A DNA stretch of 64,000 nucleotides from Gerris lacustris (lineage: Eukaryota > Arthropoda > Insecta > Hemiptera > Gerridae). Below the pieces are notes generated by a model. The model saw only the letters and a list, made by a program, of their open reading frames with translations, was not told the origin of the DNA and did not search any database. The number at the start of each line of letters is the position of its first letter. Position 1 is the first letter of the stretch. The stretch is taken from contig OX578279.1 of NCBI GenBank assembly GCA_951217055.1, positions 22,865,673-22,929,672 of the forward strand, in the 5' to 3' direction. A program made the translations under genes and the position numbers. Positions 49,327 through 59,779 of this stretch are shown in pieces.

Positions 49327-49769
49327 TTTATCTACGATTGATACGAAATATAAACATTATATCTCTGTTTAGATGCGTAGAAAGTGATTATTTACGTACT
49401 TGTATTCATTGCGCATGCGCGTCTCATGGTTCTGAAGAATTCCTCTTCTTTACCACGCTAGCGCAGTAAAGAAGAGGAATTCTTCAGCTTTACGCACGAT
49501 TAGCGAGTTTGTTTACATTTAACAAAACTAATTTGCTATTCTTTTATTAAAGTAACTGTTTATATCGAGTTTTTAGTGAAAAACAATGAATGAATCAAGT
49601 AGCTTTGACGAAAATGTAGAGAATAATACTCCTCCAGAAATAATTAATTCGGCAAAAACTACAACTCAAGATTAATGCCATCTTTATCAAGAGAAGAGAT
49701 ACGAACTTACATACAGCAAGTTTATTTTTTTCTGTATTTATTATTTAAATCTAACAATCGTAGATAAAG
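49327..49769. mobile_element. TIR element inserted in family B, with hairpin and small ORF
   Basis: Inverted termini TTTATCTACGATTG and CAATCGTAGATAAA. Inside is a perfect 21-bp-arm hairpin (49432-49452, 49467-49487) around 'ccacgctagcgcag', then a small plus-strand frame at 49587. Confidence 0.65.
49587..49676 (+). CDS. Small 29-codon frame in the TIR element, possible gene remnant
   Basis: ATG in a good context (aaaacaATGa). It reads MNESSSFDENVENNTPPEI and stops at TAA 49674. A second frame starts at once with ATG 49676 (MPSLSREEIRTYIQQV). The acidic, coding-like composition and adjacent frames suggest the 5' part of a larger protein broken by an indel. No family recognised. Confidence 0.25.
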
Positions 49770-49905
49770 TACGGTACGCAACTCGTGAGAAAACGGCATT
49801 TTGCATTGCTCGTGTGGTTTTACTACCCTCGCTGTCGCTCGGGTGCAAACTTCACACTCGCATGCAAAATGCTACTTTCCACACTCGAAGCGTAATGTAC
49901 TATTA
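49770..49905. mobile_element. Small foldback with CATTTTGCATTGC arms
   Basis: 'aaaacggcattttgcattgctcgtgtgg' pairs imperfectly with 'cacactcgcatgcaaaatgctactttccacac', around a CpG-rich loop 'cctcgctgtcgctcggg'. Confidence 0.5.
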
Positions 49906-49989
49906 TTTGCACCTATATTTTCAAAAGTACTCCTCTGATTTTAATGGAATTTAGATGGTTTGTCGAAAGTACCACTAAATTAATTTCAA

Positions 49990-50875
49990 CTGTATGCAAT
50001 CATTAAATATTGCTACATCGATACTTTTATTATTGTAAAAAAACCTCAAACAAATTTAGCAGATTTAAAATAAAAAGGAACAATTAAATAAATTAGACGA
50101 AAATAATGAGTTATAAAAGCATATCAACAATCAATTACGTGATAGGATGCGAGTAAGTTTGGTGCCACATTAATTGTCAGTCTATTTTATTTTGTTAAAT
50201 TTTCCATCTATTTCTGCTATTTATTCGGAAACTAGATATTTCCCTAATTTCGAATAAAGCGAAATTAGACGGACTAGATTTACTTCTTTTTTTTCAAAAT
50301 CACCGCAAAAGTAAAGAGAATAAAAAAAATCCAATTAGCGTAGGTAGATTATTTAATAAATATAAAATCTAATGTAGTAACATGAGCATGGGAAAAAAAT
50401 ATTTTTTTTATTCCAATACTCAAGCATTAAAATTTACAATTTATGTTTATTTTCTCTAACCCTTCTTTAAGATTCTGGAAATAAATAAATTACAATTATA
50501 ATAGCAGTAAACACTAAATAATATTCACTTTTTAAAATAAAACTAAACTTATTACATAATTACACTCAACTAAATAGCAAAAAAAAAAAAACGGGTAGAA
50601 ATGCCGTCAAAAAAATATTTATTTTAGAAAAAAGTCATGTAAATTAAATTTGATAATAATTATATTTACTAGCTAGTAAACAAGTTTTAGTACCAACTCC
50701 CTACCTTAAATGACCTTTTAAAACAAATAAATATATTTTTTCAAAGAAAACGAAAAAAGTATTACTTGAAAACAACAAATTTCAAAAACATTCCGTTACT
50801 AGTTACACTATACTAAATATGAAATAAATGTTACAACTATCCTCTTTCTCCACATTTACACACGCACACGCACAC

Positions 50876-50955
<80 letters not shown>

Positions 50956-51600
50956 CATTATATACACAACTGTACGCATAAAATACATAGTCAATAAATA
51001 TACATCTAATACATTTGGCTGTTAGTTTGAACCACTTTTAAGAAAGAGATTCAAACAAGTTTTTAGGTACTGACTTTATTTAAATGTATATTATTATTTT
51101 TTTCTTAAAAAGTAGTAGATAAAGTCGGTTATATATATATATTTAGATTTTTTTTTTCAACTATGACAGATATTGCTAATGTATATTTAACTCGATATAA
51201 ATAATGAATGCTAAGTACTTCAATATGTCGGTTAAATTAGCCATTAGCATAAACAACTTTATTAAGAAATATAAATTTAGAAATGAAATATCGAAATTTA
51301 TTTTATTTTTCAAAATAATCTCACTTAGCATTTCCATAACTTTATAATTTTTTATAAGATTAGAACATTGGGAAAGTTGGAATTAATAGTAATCTATGCC
51401 TGGAGATTTTTTCCCCGTATGCGCTACATTGAAAATGCGGAGACCCCGCTATTCGATAAGTGGCAGTGGGTAACACTTTTCTATGTCGTATTATGTCTTA
51501 TCTAATATATTATATGCCTTTATCTTATATTTTATGTCTTTATCTTTAGATCACTTCTATGTTAATTATCTTATCAGTTTTAATCATTAATCTTTAATTA
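49990..51600. other. AT-rich sequence with (TA)n
   Basis: Nothing coding seen. A (CA)n/(TA)n compound microsatellite lies at 50860-50950 and causes the IYIYIY frames on both strands. Confidence 0.5.
50885..50950. repeat. (TA)n microsatellite
   Basis: About 33 TA units preceded by cacacgcacacgcacacacatacatacata. Confidence 0.97.
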
Positions 51601-52457
51601 GATCGAATTGATCAATAAAGCGGCTGACCTCTTCGTTCTGTTATAACCTAATGTTGTATTTATCGGGACGTAAAAGAAACATGGAGGAACTATAAATAAT
51701 AGATCGGATAGATCTATAAAGCGGCTGACCTCTCCGTTCTGTTATAACCTAATGTTGTATTTATCGGGACGTAAAAGAAACATGGAGGAACTATAAATAA
51801 TAGATCGGATAGATCTATAAAGCGGCTGACCTCTCCGTTCTGTTATAACCTAATGTTGTATTTATCGGGACGTAAAAGAAACATGGAGGAACTATAAATA
51901 ATAGATCGAATAGATCTATAAAGCGGCTGACCTCTCCGTTCTGTTATAACCTAATGTTGTATTTATCGGGACGTAAAAGAAACATGGAGGAACTATAAAT
52001 AATAGATCGAATAGATCTATAAAGCGGCTGACCTCTCCGTTCTGTTATAACCTAATGTTGTATTTATCGGGACGTAAAAGAAACATGGAGGAACTATAAA
52101 TAATAGATCGGATAGATCTATAAAGCGGCTGACCTCTCCGTTCTGTTATAACCTAATGTTGTATTTATCGGGACGTAAAAGAAACATGGAGGAACTATAA
52201 ATAATAGATCGAATAGATCTATAAAGCGGCTGACCTCTCCGTTATGTTATAACCTAGTGTTGTATTTATCGGGACGTAAAAGAAACATGGTACATGGTGG
52301 AACTATAAACAATAGATCGAATAGATCTATACAGCGGCTGACCTCTCCGTTCTGTTGTAACCTAATGTGTTTATCGAGACGTAAAAGAAACATGGTAAAA
52401 CTACAAGTAATTGAAGCGAGCGTAGCGAGCTTCCTACATTCAACGAAATATGCTCCG

Positions 52458-52493
<36 letters not shown>

Positions 52494-53345
52494 AGTAACG
52501 TTCACGCGTGTGACGATAACTTGAGTAAAAGTTGACCGATTTAGTTGAAATTTGGTATACATGATCCTCTTACTAATACTCAGGCTAAGTTCGTTGGACA
52601 GCGTGATCCGTCCAAGAGTTCGCGCGCAACGCTCGCGTAAACGAGAGGTTCAAAAATTAAATTGGAATTTCAGGACGGGAAAAGATTCTATCATCATCTA
52701 TTCGATGAGACGAACATTTTTTTCAAATAACATTTTTTAGTAAAACCAACAGCGACACCGCTATGAATTAATAAAGATCGCTAAAACTATTAAAGCCTAA
52801 ACGTTTAAAATAGAGGAAACAACCTTTTTACCGATATCTTACGTTCTAACGTAACGATTTTAATAAAACTTCATAGACACTATCTGATGCACAATTGAAA
52901 CAGGCATGCAAAATTTCAATTTGATACATGCAGTAGTTTGTTTGTAGCAAAGAGATACAAATTATAAATATTGAAATAGAGATGTGTGGTTAGTGGAATA
53001 GTAAGAATGCGGGGTGGTTCCCTTACTACTAGCCGCTGCACTACTACCAGACCCATTATCTATCAACTCATCATGATTCGCAATAATCTTTTTTTTCAAT
53101 ATTCAATACATATTTATTACTATACGCTCGCTTCAATGAAAGAGCCACGCGATGCCTAGTATATTGAATATATGTATCTATAAAGCGGCTGACCTCTCCG
53201 TTCTGTTATAACCTAATGTTTTGTTAATCGGGACGTAAAAGAAACATGGCAAAACTACAAGTAATAGATCAAATAGATCTATAAAGCGGCTAACCCCTCC
53301 GTTCTGTTATAACCTAATGTTGAGTTTATCGGGACGTAAAATACA
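51600..53345. repeat. 101-bp satellite-like array split by a transposon
   Basis: The word 'cggctgacct' recurs at 51621, 51722, 51823, 51924, 52025, 52126, 52227, 52335 and, beyond the insertion, at 53186 and 53287 (the last reading cggctaaccc). The inner units are almost identical; outer units diverge. The eighth unit has a 7-8 bp insertion near 52287 (tacatggt). Each unit contains 'gttataacctaatgttgtatttatcgggacgtaaaagaaacatgg'-type sequence. No open frame. Confidence 0.95.
52411..53159 (-). mobile_element. GAAGCGAGCG-family element inside the 101-bp array
   Basis: Inverse of 40120-40865: begins GAAGCGAGCGTAGCGAGCTTC and ends 'gcttcaatgaaagagccacgcgatgcctag'. It contains a (TCTG)n run at 52459-52492. 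Array units resume at 53175, so the insertion postdates the array. Confidence 0.92.
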
Positions 53346-53349
53346 TAGC

Positions 53350-55000
53350 TAGTTCAAATTCCAGAAAAATGTTTAATTAATAATCATATTTAGTAACTTT
53401 TATTTGTAAAAAGCGGCTGAGTTTTCTATCCTAATGACTTGTTAGGTTGATTCCTATGCAACACTAAGGACAAAGAGAGAGATGACTAACAAAAACACGT
53501 AATAATTATAATTTTCAGAATATGTACATCAAATTCCACAAAATAAATTTCGAAGGTCTCACTCACACAACCACATAAATTCATAAGCATTACCAAAACA
53601 AGAGTTTTTAAACTTGTAACACATATATGATTAAGTATATTAATAAGTGAACTCCTTAGTGTTCCTCAAAGGACGGATAAGACAGGGTTCATGTTCAATT
53701 ATTGCTACTCTCATTATAATTTAAATTACTGTTACTATTATATCATTACTTAATAAATATAAGCACCCTAGACACTTCTTACATTGTAACTAAATAAATA
53801 AAGAAAAAAAAAATCAGGTTCATAGCAATATAAAGTTGTTTTAATTCCTGACATTAAGAACTAAAGCTTACTCTGAAATTCATCACAAATCTCATTTTCC
53901 TGGACATTTAAAAGAAAGACACAAGGAAGTTCGCTCCAAATAAAACCAAGACAGAGAAAAAAAAACTAACAAATTAGTATTTAATCATATTTATTAAGAA
54001 ATTTGACCTATATAACGAATACAAATGTAAATTATATTAATCCTTTTTTTTTCTTTTAATCCACTTAAATACTTTTAAATGCAATATAATATTTATACTT
54101 TTTGTTTTTAAAAATCATACAATGTTGTCACGATAAAAATGGTTGAATAAGAAGCTAACTAACTAAACCTAACAGGAAAAGATGTTAAACAGACCTGATC
54201 CAGTTAATTTAATTTATTGAAGAATCCTATTAGTTATTTAAAAACATCTAATGAACGGAATAAAAAAATCACCTACCTCACTTTGAAAATTTCTAATTAC
54301 CAGATTTATGATATAGTCTTGTCACTTTATTAAACTTTTAATCTATTTACTTTATACTTTATTTTATATCAATGTATATTTTATTTACCTTAAATAAATT
54401 TATACATTCAAAAGGATAAAATGAAAGGCTTTAATATTATATTAATAATATAATGAATAAGAAATACGATGCCTGCAATTTTTATTTGTATAGATTTTTT
54501 TTGCAGGTTCATCTAAGTGATGTGTGAAGTTTGATTTATAGTTTTGGAGATCTAGTAAACTGGTTTTTGTCACGACGTTTCCTCGTTTTCCTGCTTTTGA
54601 ATGATTTTTTACGATTCCTTTTTTCTTTAACTTTATATATTTATTTTTTAAATTATAATTTCTTTGGCTTAAATTAAGTATATTTATACTAGCTTTTTAT
54701 TTTCTTCGCATATTAGTTGTAATTCTTCAAATCTTTACACGTCCTTAATTACTTCACCTACACACTATCAATAAATAATCAGGTGTGTAGGCTTCCCAGG
54801 ATGAAATCATCAATGTGTCCCGAGAGAAGAGAAGTTTTACGTTTCCATCTATGGAAGAATTCAGAGGTGATAAACATCGACATTGCGTATGTATGGAAAT
54901 TTACTAATAGGTCTAATGTTGATAAAAACCGTAATCTATTGATTATTGAAAGTGAAGATGTTAATAGGTCTAATGTTGTACGTAGAGTAATAGATCTATG
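53350..55000. other. AT-rich sequence, nothing recognised
   Basis: A degenerate 'aaagcggctgag' at 53411 is an outlying remnant of the 101-bp unit. Otherwise no structure. Confidence 0.5.
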
Positions 55001-55001
55001 T

Positions 55002-55408
55002 AGGGCCTCCTGGGTGGCTCGGAGGCTAGAGCGCTCGCCTTGCGATAAGGCAAGTTAAGCAGCCTCGGGCATGGTCAGAAGATAGATGGGTGACCGCTTC
55101 TGACCTCAGCTCTGGGTTCGATTCACGGACCCGAGCCCCTCACTCTATGTCCATCCAGCATTGTTTAAACAAATGGGAAGCTCCTCGAAAGACTGGCGCC
55201 ACCAGGTTTCGGCCTGGAAACCATGGTAATGACACTCTTGGTTGTAATACATCTAGAAGAGGAGTCATGGTTAACGACAATATCTTCACACGAGTGTGTG
55301 AAGATTTCGCTCCCTAACTCGGGTTTGAAGTATGGGCCCACCTAAGTGGCCTGCGTCTTCGGGTGTAAAAGCCCCCCGGAATTAAAAAAAAAAAAAAAAA
55401 AAAAAAAA
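55002..55408 (+). mobile_element. Composite tRNA/5S-rRNA SINE with poly(A) tail
   Basis: 5' tRNA-like head with box A TGGCTCGGAGGCTAGAGC (55015). At 55051-55103 it changes to a 5S rRNA internal control region: AAGTTAAGCA (box A), TCGGGCATGGTCAG (intermediate element), AGATGGGTGACCGC (box C). A tRNA box B GGGTTCGATTC follows at 55114. The body runs to a 25-nt A tail (55384-55408). Flanks 'agatctatgt' and 'aggtctatgt' resemble a target duplication with one mismatch. RNA polymerase III transcription is expected from both promoter types. Confidence 0.88.
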
Positions 55409-55419
55409 TTAGGTCTATG

Positions 55420-56735
55420 TTATCCTCTAAATTATTCGTTATTGAAGGAAAATTTTATCGATCTTATCATATACGTCAACCAATAGGCCAACAGTGGCAA
55501 AAGTACTAATCTACTGCAGTGAAAGTGAAAATGTTATCGGTATTATTATAAATGTCAACTAATGAGCCTATGATGGTAAAAACACTAATCTACTGCATTG
55601 AAAGTAATGACGTTATCGGTATTATCATATACGTCAACTAATAGGCCTATGGTGGTAATAGCACTAATAAATAATAATAAGAAAGTGAAGATATCGACAG
55701 ACTTATCTTCCTAGGCTCATCTAGTTTGACGTACCATAATCCTACATCCACATTTTATTTTACAGTAAGTTTATTCAAATAAAATAAAAAAATAACAAAT
55801 AGTAATGCAACTATCTTAGCGATTTGAGAACAGGAAAAGAGGAACAAAGATGAAACTCTCCTTTAAGAATTATTGTTTTTTTTTCATGCCATATTGTGAA
55901 GATCGTTTGAAATTATTCAGATAATGTCGTGCCGATTTGTTCTCCCTCTCAACGCTACACCTTGGAAGAGACAATGTAAATAAATCGTAGTGTACCCGCG
56001 ACTAAACTAGGAGAAATGTACAAGGCGACGTTACCTTCCCTATAATTTTCTGATTGAGAGCAGGTAATCCAAGTGAAAGTCATCGTTGACACGTAAGAAT
56101 GGAAAATTCTTATAATGTTTATAACCTTTTGTTCTATGATAACCATGAAAAGGTAATACAATCTATTTCCGTAGTTTACAGAAAAACTACCATTTTGTTT
56201 GTTTACTAAATATCATTCAGAATAAACTGTTTATTCTGTGAATCACGAGAACGGATTTTTCTCGTGTTTTGAATACTCGAAATGATACATCGGAAATTTA
56301 ATGATGGTTTTAAGAGCCAAGCATTATCGTATAAGATAGAATTAAGGGAAAGTAAGCTCTTTTGGTTGTTTGACTGACCGCTTTACAAGTTTAATAGGTT
56401 CAAGAATCGTCCAGATTTCAAAGGTTTATTTTTATAGACACAAACAATAATTTTTGTTTGATAATACTTCTCAATATCCTATTACGATACATAGAGGTGG
56501 TTAGAGAATAAACGTTTAAAGTATAATGCAGACTAAGGGCGGAACACTACTCATATACTGTAAAAATGTCTCTTTTCAAACATAGAGAACCGCAGAGCAA
56601 AAAGTAATCATCACAATCATATTTATAATGCAATGGCAAACAATATTGTTTGTTGTTCATCAAAGATATGTTATTAGATTAGTCAAGCGAAATAAAAGCA
56701 TTAAACCAATAATTAACTGTCAATAAATTCCTTTA
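55420..56735. other. AT-rich sequence with a short irregular repeat
   Basis: 'gttatcggtattat-ata-acgtcaactaata-gcc' recurs at about 55470, 55532 and 55612 (~75 bp spacing). Otherwise unrecognised. Confidence 0.5.
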
Positions 56736-56739
56736 AAGC

Positions 56740-56930
56740 TTTATTTTCCAAGATGCGACTCCAGCGAGAGACGCTTAAGTTATAGTCGTCCAGCGACTAT
56801 CGCTGAGGACTCCTCTTCTGAATTTGCATGTTACCGTTTTCCTAGCTGAGCGACTCTTAACATACAAACTAAGCTACACGATAGTCGCTGGGCGACTATC
56901 GCTGGAGCCGCGTCTAGGAAAATTTACCTT
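56740..56930. mobile_element. MITE with CTCCAGCGA inverted repeats
   Basis: 'ttttccaagatgcgactccagcgagagacgc' is imperfectly inverted by 'gcgactatcgctggagccgcgtctaggaaaatt'. Internal copies of 'agtcg-ccagcgactatcgct' also pair. Confidence 0.75.
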
Positions 56931-57001
56931 AAGGAATAAGATTAGGTTTTAAAGTAAAACTGCATTTAGTGTAGAATATTATGTTTGGTACTTATTAATT
57001 A

Positions 57002-57114
57002 AGCGCCCTCCCGTTGAAAATTACCACCAGCTAACCACCTGTAACCATCTGTAACCATCTTCCCTATGAAAGGAGAGGTGGTTAGATGGTGGTGATTTTC
57101 AACGGCAGGGCGCT
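57002..57114. mobile_element. 113-bp hairpin MITE, AGCGCCCT ends
   Basis: Arms of about 37 bp: 'agcgccctcccgttgaaaat' onward to ctaaccac, paired with gtggttag...'attttcaacggcagggcgct'. The loop contains a short direct repeat ctgtaaccat. TTAA-containing sequence on both sides. Confidence 0.88.
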
Positions 57115-57119
57115 GAATT

Positions 57120-58145
57120 AACAAGTACCTTATTTTTAATTACGTTGGTTTTGGAAACATTTCTTAGTTTACTGAAACAACCTGTGTCAGGAAAGATTTG
57201 AAGTACGAGATTTTCCTTCCATTATTAGAAGACGAATACCGCATATTAGGAGGTTAGCTGATGTAATCATCTACGCGTGTTAGATATCGATTTGTTTACT
57301 GAAGGGAACATGATGAACTTTTAACAAGTCCAGACGATGCTTCCAGCAGTGGAAGTGGAAGCGTTACATCAAACCTCAAATCCTTTGTGAGGCTCATTTG
57401 ACCGGGAGTCTTTAAGCCTACGCACCAGGTAATAATTTCCCACACATACTAAACATAAAGAACCTTTAAAATTCCCATTTTAATTAAATAATCACATTAA
57501 ACCTGTATTAAGATACGATTAATTATGTTTTAAGAACGTGTCAAAGGCTTTTGTTCCAATTAACGTTTTTTTCACAGTTAGATTATAATGTCATAGGAAA
57601 AAAACAATATGGAACTAAGTTGTCATAGAAACACTAAAGTCCTAGTTAATTATAGACTAAGTAGGGTTCTTCAGTTCCACGCCCCGACTCTACAATATAA
57701 TTATAACTAACATTAGTATACTAAATTCACCAACCATTTGAATCGAGTGCGACCTCGATCTGCTTTCTTGTGTTTTGAGTAGCCCACTCATATCCGACCG
57801 TATGATAATTCCTGATTGTATCGGCCTTGTCAGACAAACAGTCTGGCTCAGTCACAATTCAAAACAGTTGAAACCAATTGAATCTCGTGCCATTTGAATT
57901 TAAAGGGTTTATTTCAAACAAGGGATTAACCTGTTTTTAACATGCGAATTAACCTGAATTTATATTAACTAATGGTGTTTTCGTCGTGATTGGTATTTTA
58001 CAGGGTTCATAACCTTTTATCCTTCATGAGATGTTCTATAAAAGAAATAAGAAAGCTAAATAATGCTTTTGTTTTATGCCCTGATCACCACCAACATTGG
58101 TTCATTAGGCTACAAACAATCAACAACTTTCTACACCTATTCGTA
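57120..58145. other. Sequence without supported gene
   Basis: A patch at 57190-57430 is less AT-rich with coding-like short runs (DLKYEIFLPLLEDEYRI) broken by stops; perhaps a transposase relic. Otherwise nothing. Confidence 0.3.
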
Positions 58146-58149
58146 AAAA

Positions 58150-58371
58150 GCCCCATAAACACTTCAACTTGGTTGAGTTTTAGTTGAAAGTGGATAGTGT
58201 ATGGGCAGGTTGAGAGACCAAATCATAAGTTGAACAACCATGTTGAACACATCAAAACCTTTTGATATTTGTGGGCATATTATACTTCGCGTCAACCAGT
58301 TGAAGTGTGTATGGGAAAATTGTTCAACCAGGTTGAAAGATAGTTGGACAAGTTGCAGTGTATATGGGGCC
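58150..58371. mobile_element. MITE with GCCCCATA-ACACT ends
   Basis: 'gccccataaacacttcaactt' is inverted by 'aagttgcagtgtatatggggc'. Internal 'gttgaa' and 'gtgtatggg' words repeat in both orientations. Confidence 0.7.
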
Positions 58372-58647
58372 CTTAAGGGTTATCTCATATCTAAACTCCA
58401 TGAAAATCGAATAAGTTGTAACAATATAAAAACAACCATACTAGTCCATCTTTAACAAACAGTACCTATAAATTAATTATATTTAAGATCTAACTAAAAG
58501 TATGTTTTAGTTCCTACTCCTATTATAATTTTAAAAATTAACAATTTTACTAAAATCTTTAACCTAAACTTTTCCAAAGACAAGAAAGGTTTCAAGACTT
58601 ATTAATCATGATTTCTACTACTAGAATTCTTAATGCTTTAATTCTTA

Positions 58648-58890
58648 GGCCATAGCAAGAGGAAGGACAAACCACTTGTTCAAACTTAGCAGTTATTGGG
58701 CCCTGTCTACTAACCCCGAATTGTGTATAGCCACTTTACACAACAATTCACCTCTGAATAGTGCTCAAGGTTACGGAGTGCCCAATAGCAAACCGTGTAA
58801 ATCAAAATGCCGAGGCATAGGACCGAACTCATAACCTTGATTCACAGAAGGCCAAGGAGAAATAACCATTGGCTTTATGATCTCGACTGC
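58648..58890 (-). mobile_element. Decayed tRNA-SINE copy
   Basis: Shares with 62571-62874 'accacttgttc-aac-tagca-tta' and 'ccactttacaca' in the same order, followed by a degraded box B (GAGTTCGGTCC on the minus strand). Heavily mutated; boundaries approximate. Confidence 0.6.
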
Positions 58891-59144
58891 TGAACCCTAT
58901 TTTCTTAGGTGCTAATGTAAACTTTTCATTCTTATTTACAAAAGCAGCTTTTAACTGCGAACAACAAAAACTGCTCTTACATGTTGCTATATTTCTCAAT
59001 AATTACACCTTCCAAACGCTTAACAATTCAATGTTTCTTCGAATCTATAATTTACAAAATAATATATTCATACAGCATACAGTGCAAAATGTAAAAAAAT
59101 ACTTAAATTTAGATCCAATCAAAAGAATAGACTGAAAAAGTAGA

Positions 59145-59775
59145 CTGCCAATTAGTGTGGCACATAGCTTCCTCGCATCCTATCATGTTCTTTATTGTTA
59201 TATTAACATTAAAATTATTCATAAGTAGTTTGTTGTCCTAATTGACCCAACAGAAGAAAAAAGTATTAAAATTATTGTTGTATTACTTTATTGTTAATTA
59301 TGTAAAAACTATTAATAGTTTTAGCGATCTTTAACACTTCATAGCTGTGTCGCTGTTTGTTTTACTAAAAAATTGTATTTTAAAAAACTGTTTGTCTCAT
59401 TGAATAGATGAAGTTAGATTTTTTCCGACCTAAAATTCCAATTTTAAATTTGAAGTTCACGTTTAAGCGAGCGTTGCTCGTGAACGCTTTGACGGATAAC
59501 GTTGTCCAACAAACTCGTCCTGGGCATTGGTAAAATGAACATGTCTACCAAATTTCATCAAAATCGATTGTCCATTACTCAAGTTATCGTCACACGTTTC
59601 ATAATTCACGGACACACAGACCGACAGACAGACGGACACGAGACCAAAAATGTTCCCTGATGTCTGAAACGGATTTCAGTCTTGGAATTTTTAAAATCGG
59701 AGACATAAAAGTTTTTCGTTCTCAAAAGTGAACACAATGCTTCCGTTACCTTCGGTAAGCTCGGAGGCAATATTA
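59145..59775 (+). mobile_element. Chimera: family B ends around a GAAGCGAGCG-family body
   Basis: Left end 'gactgccaattagtgtggcacatagcttcctcgc' and right end 'cttccgttaccttcggtaagctcggaggcaa' are family B. The middle (59310-59590: 'ttagcgatctttaacacttcatag', 'ctcaagttatcgtcaca') matches the other family. A (gaca)n tract precedes the right end. Confidence 0.7.
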
Positions 59776-59779
59776 AATC

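Larger units (their letters stand above)
49027..49985 (-). mobile_element. Family B copy, inverted, carrying later insertions
   Basis: Starts 'ttgcttccgagcttaccgaaggtaacgg' (inverse of the 59775 end). Its continuity with 42463-43020 is broken after about 49325 and resumes at 'gcacctatattttcaaaag' about 49906. The intervening ~580 bp is the TIR element at 49327-49769 plus a second small foldback at 49770-49905. Confidence 0.75.
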
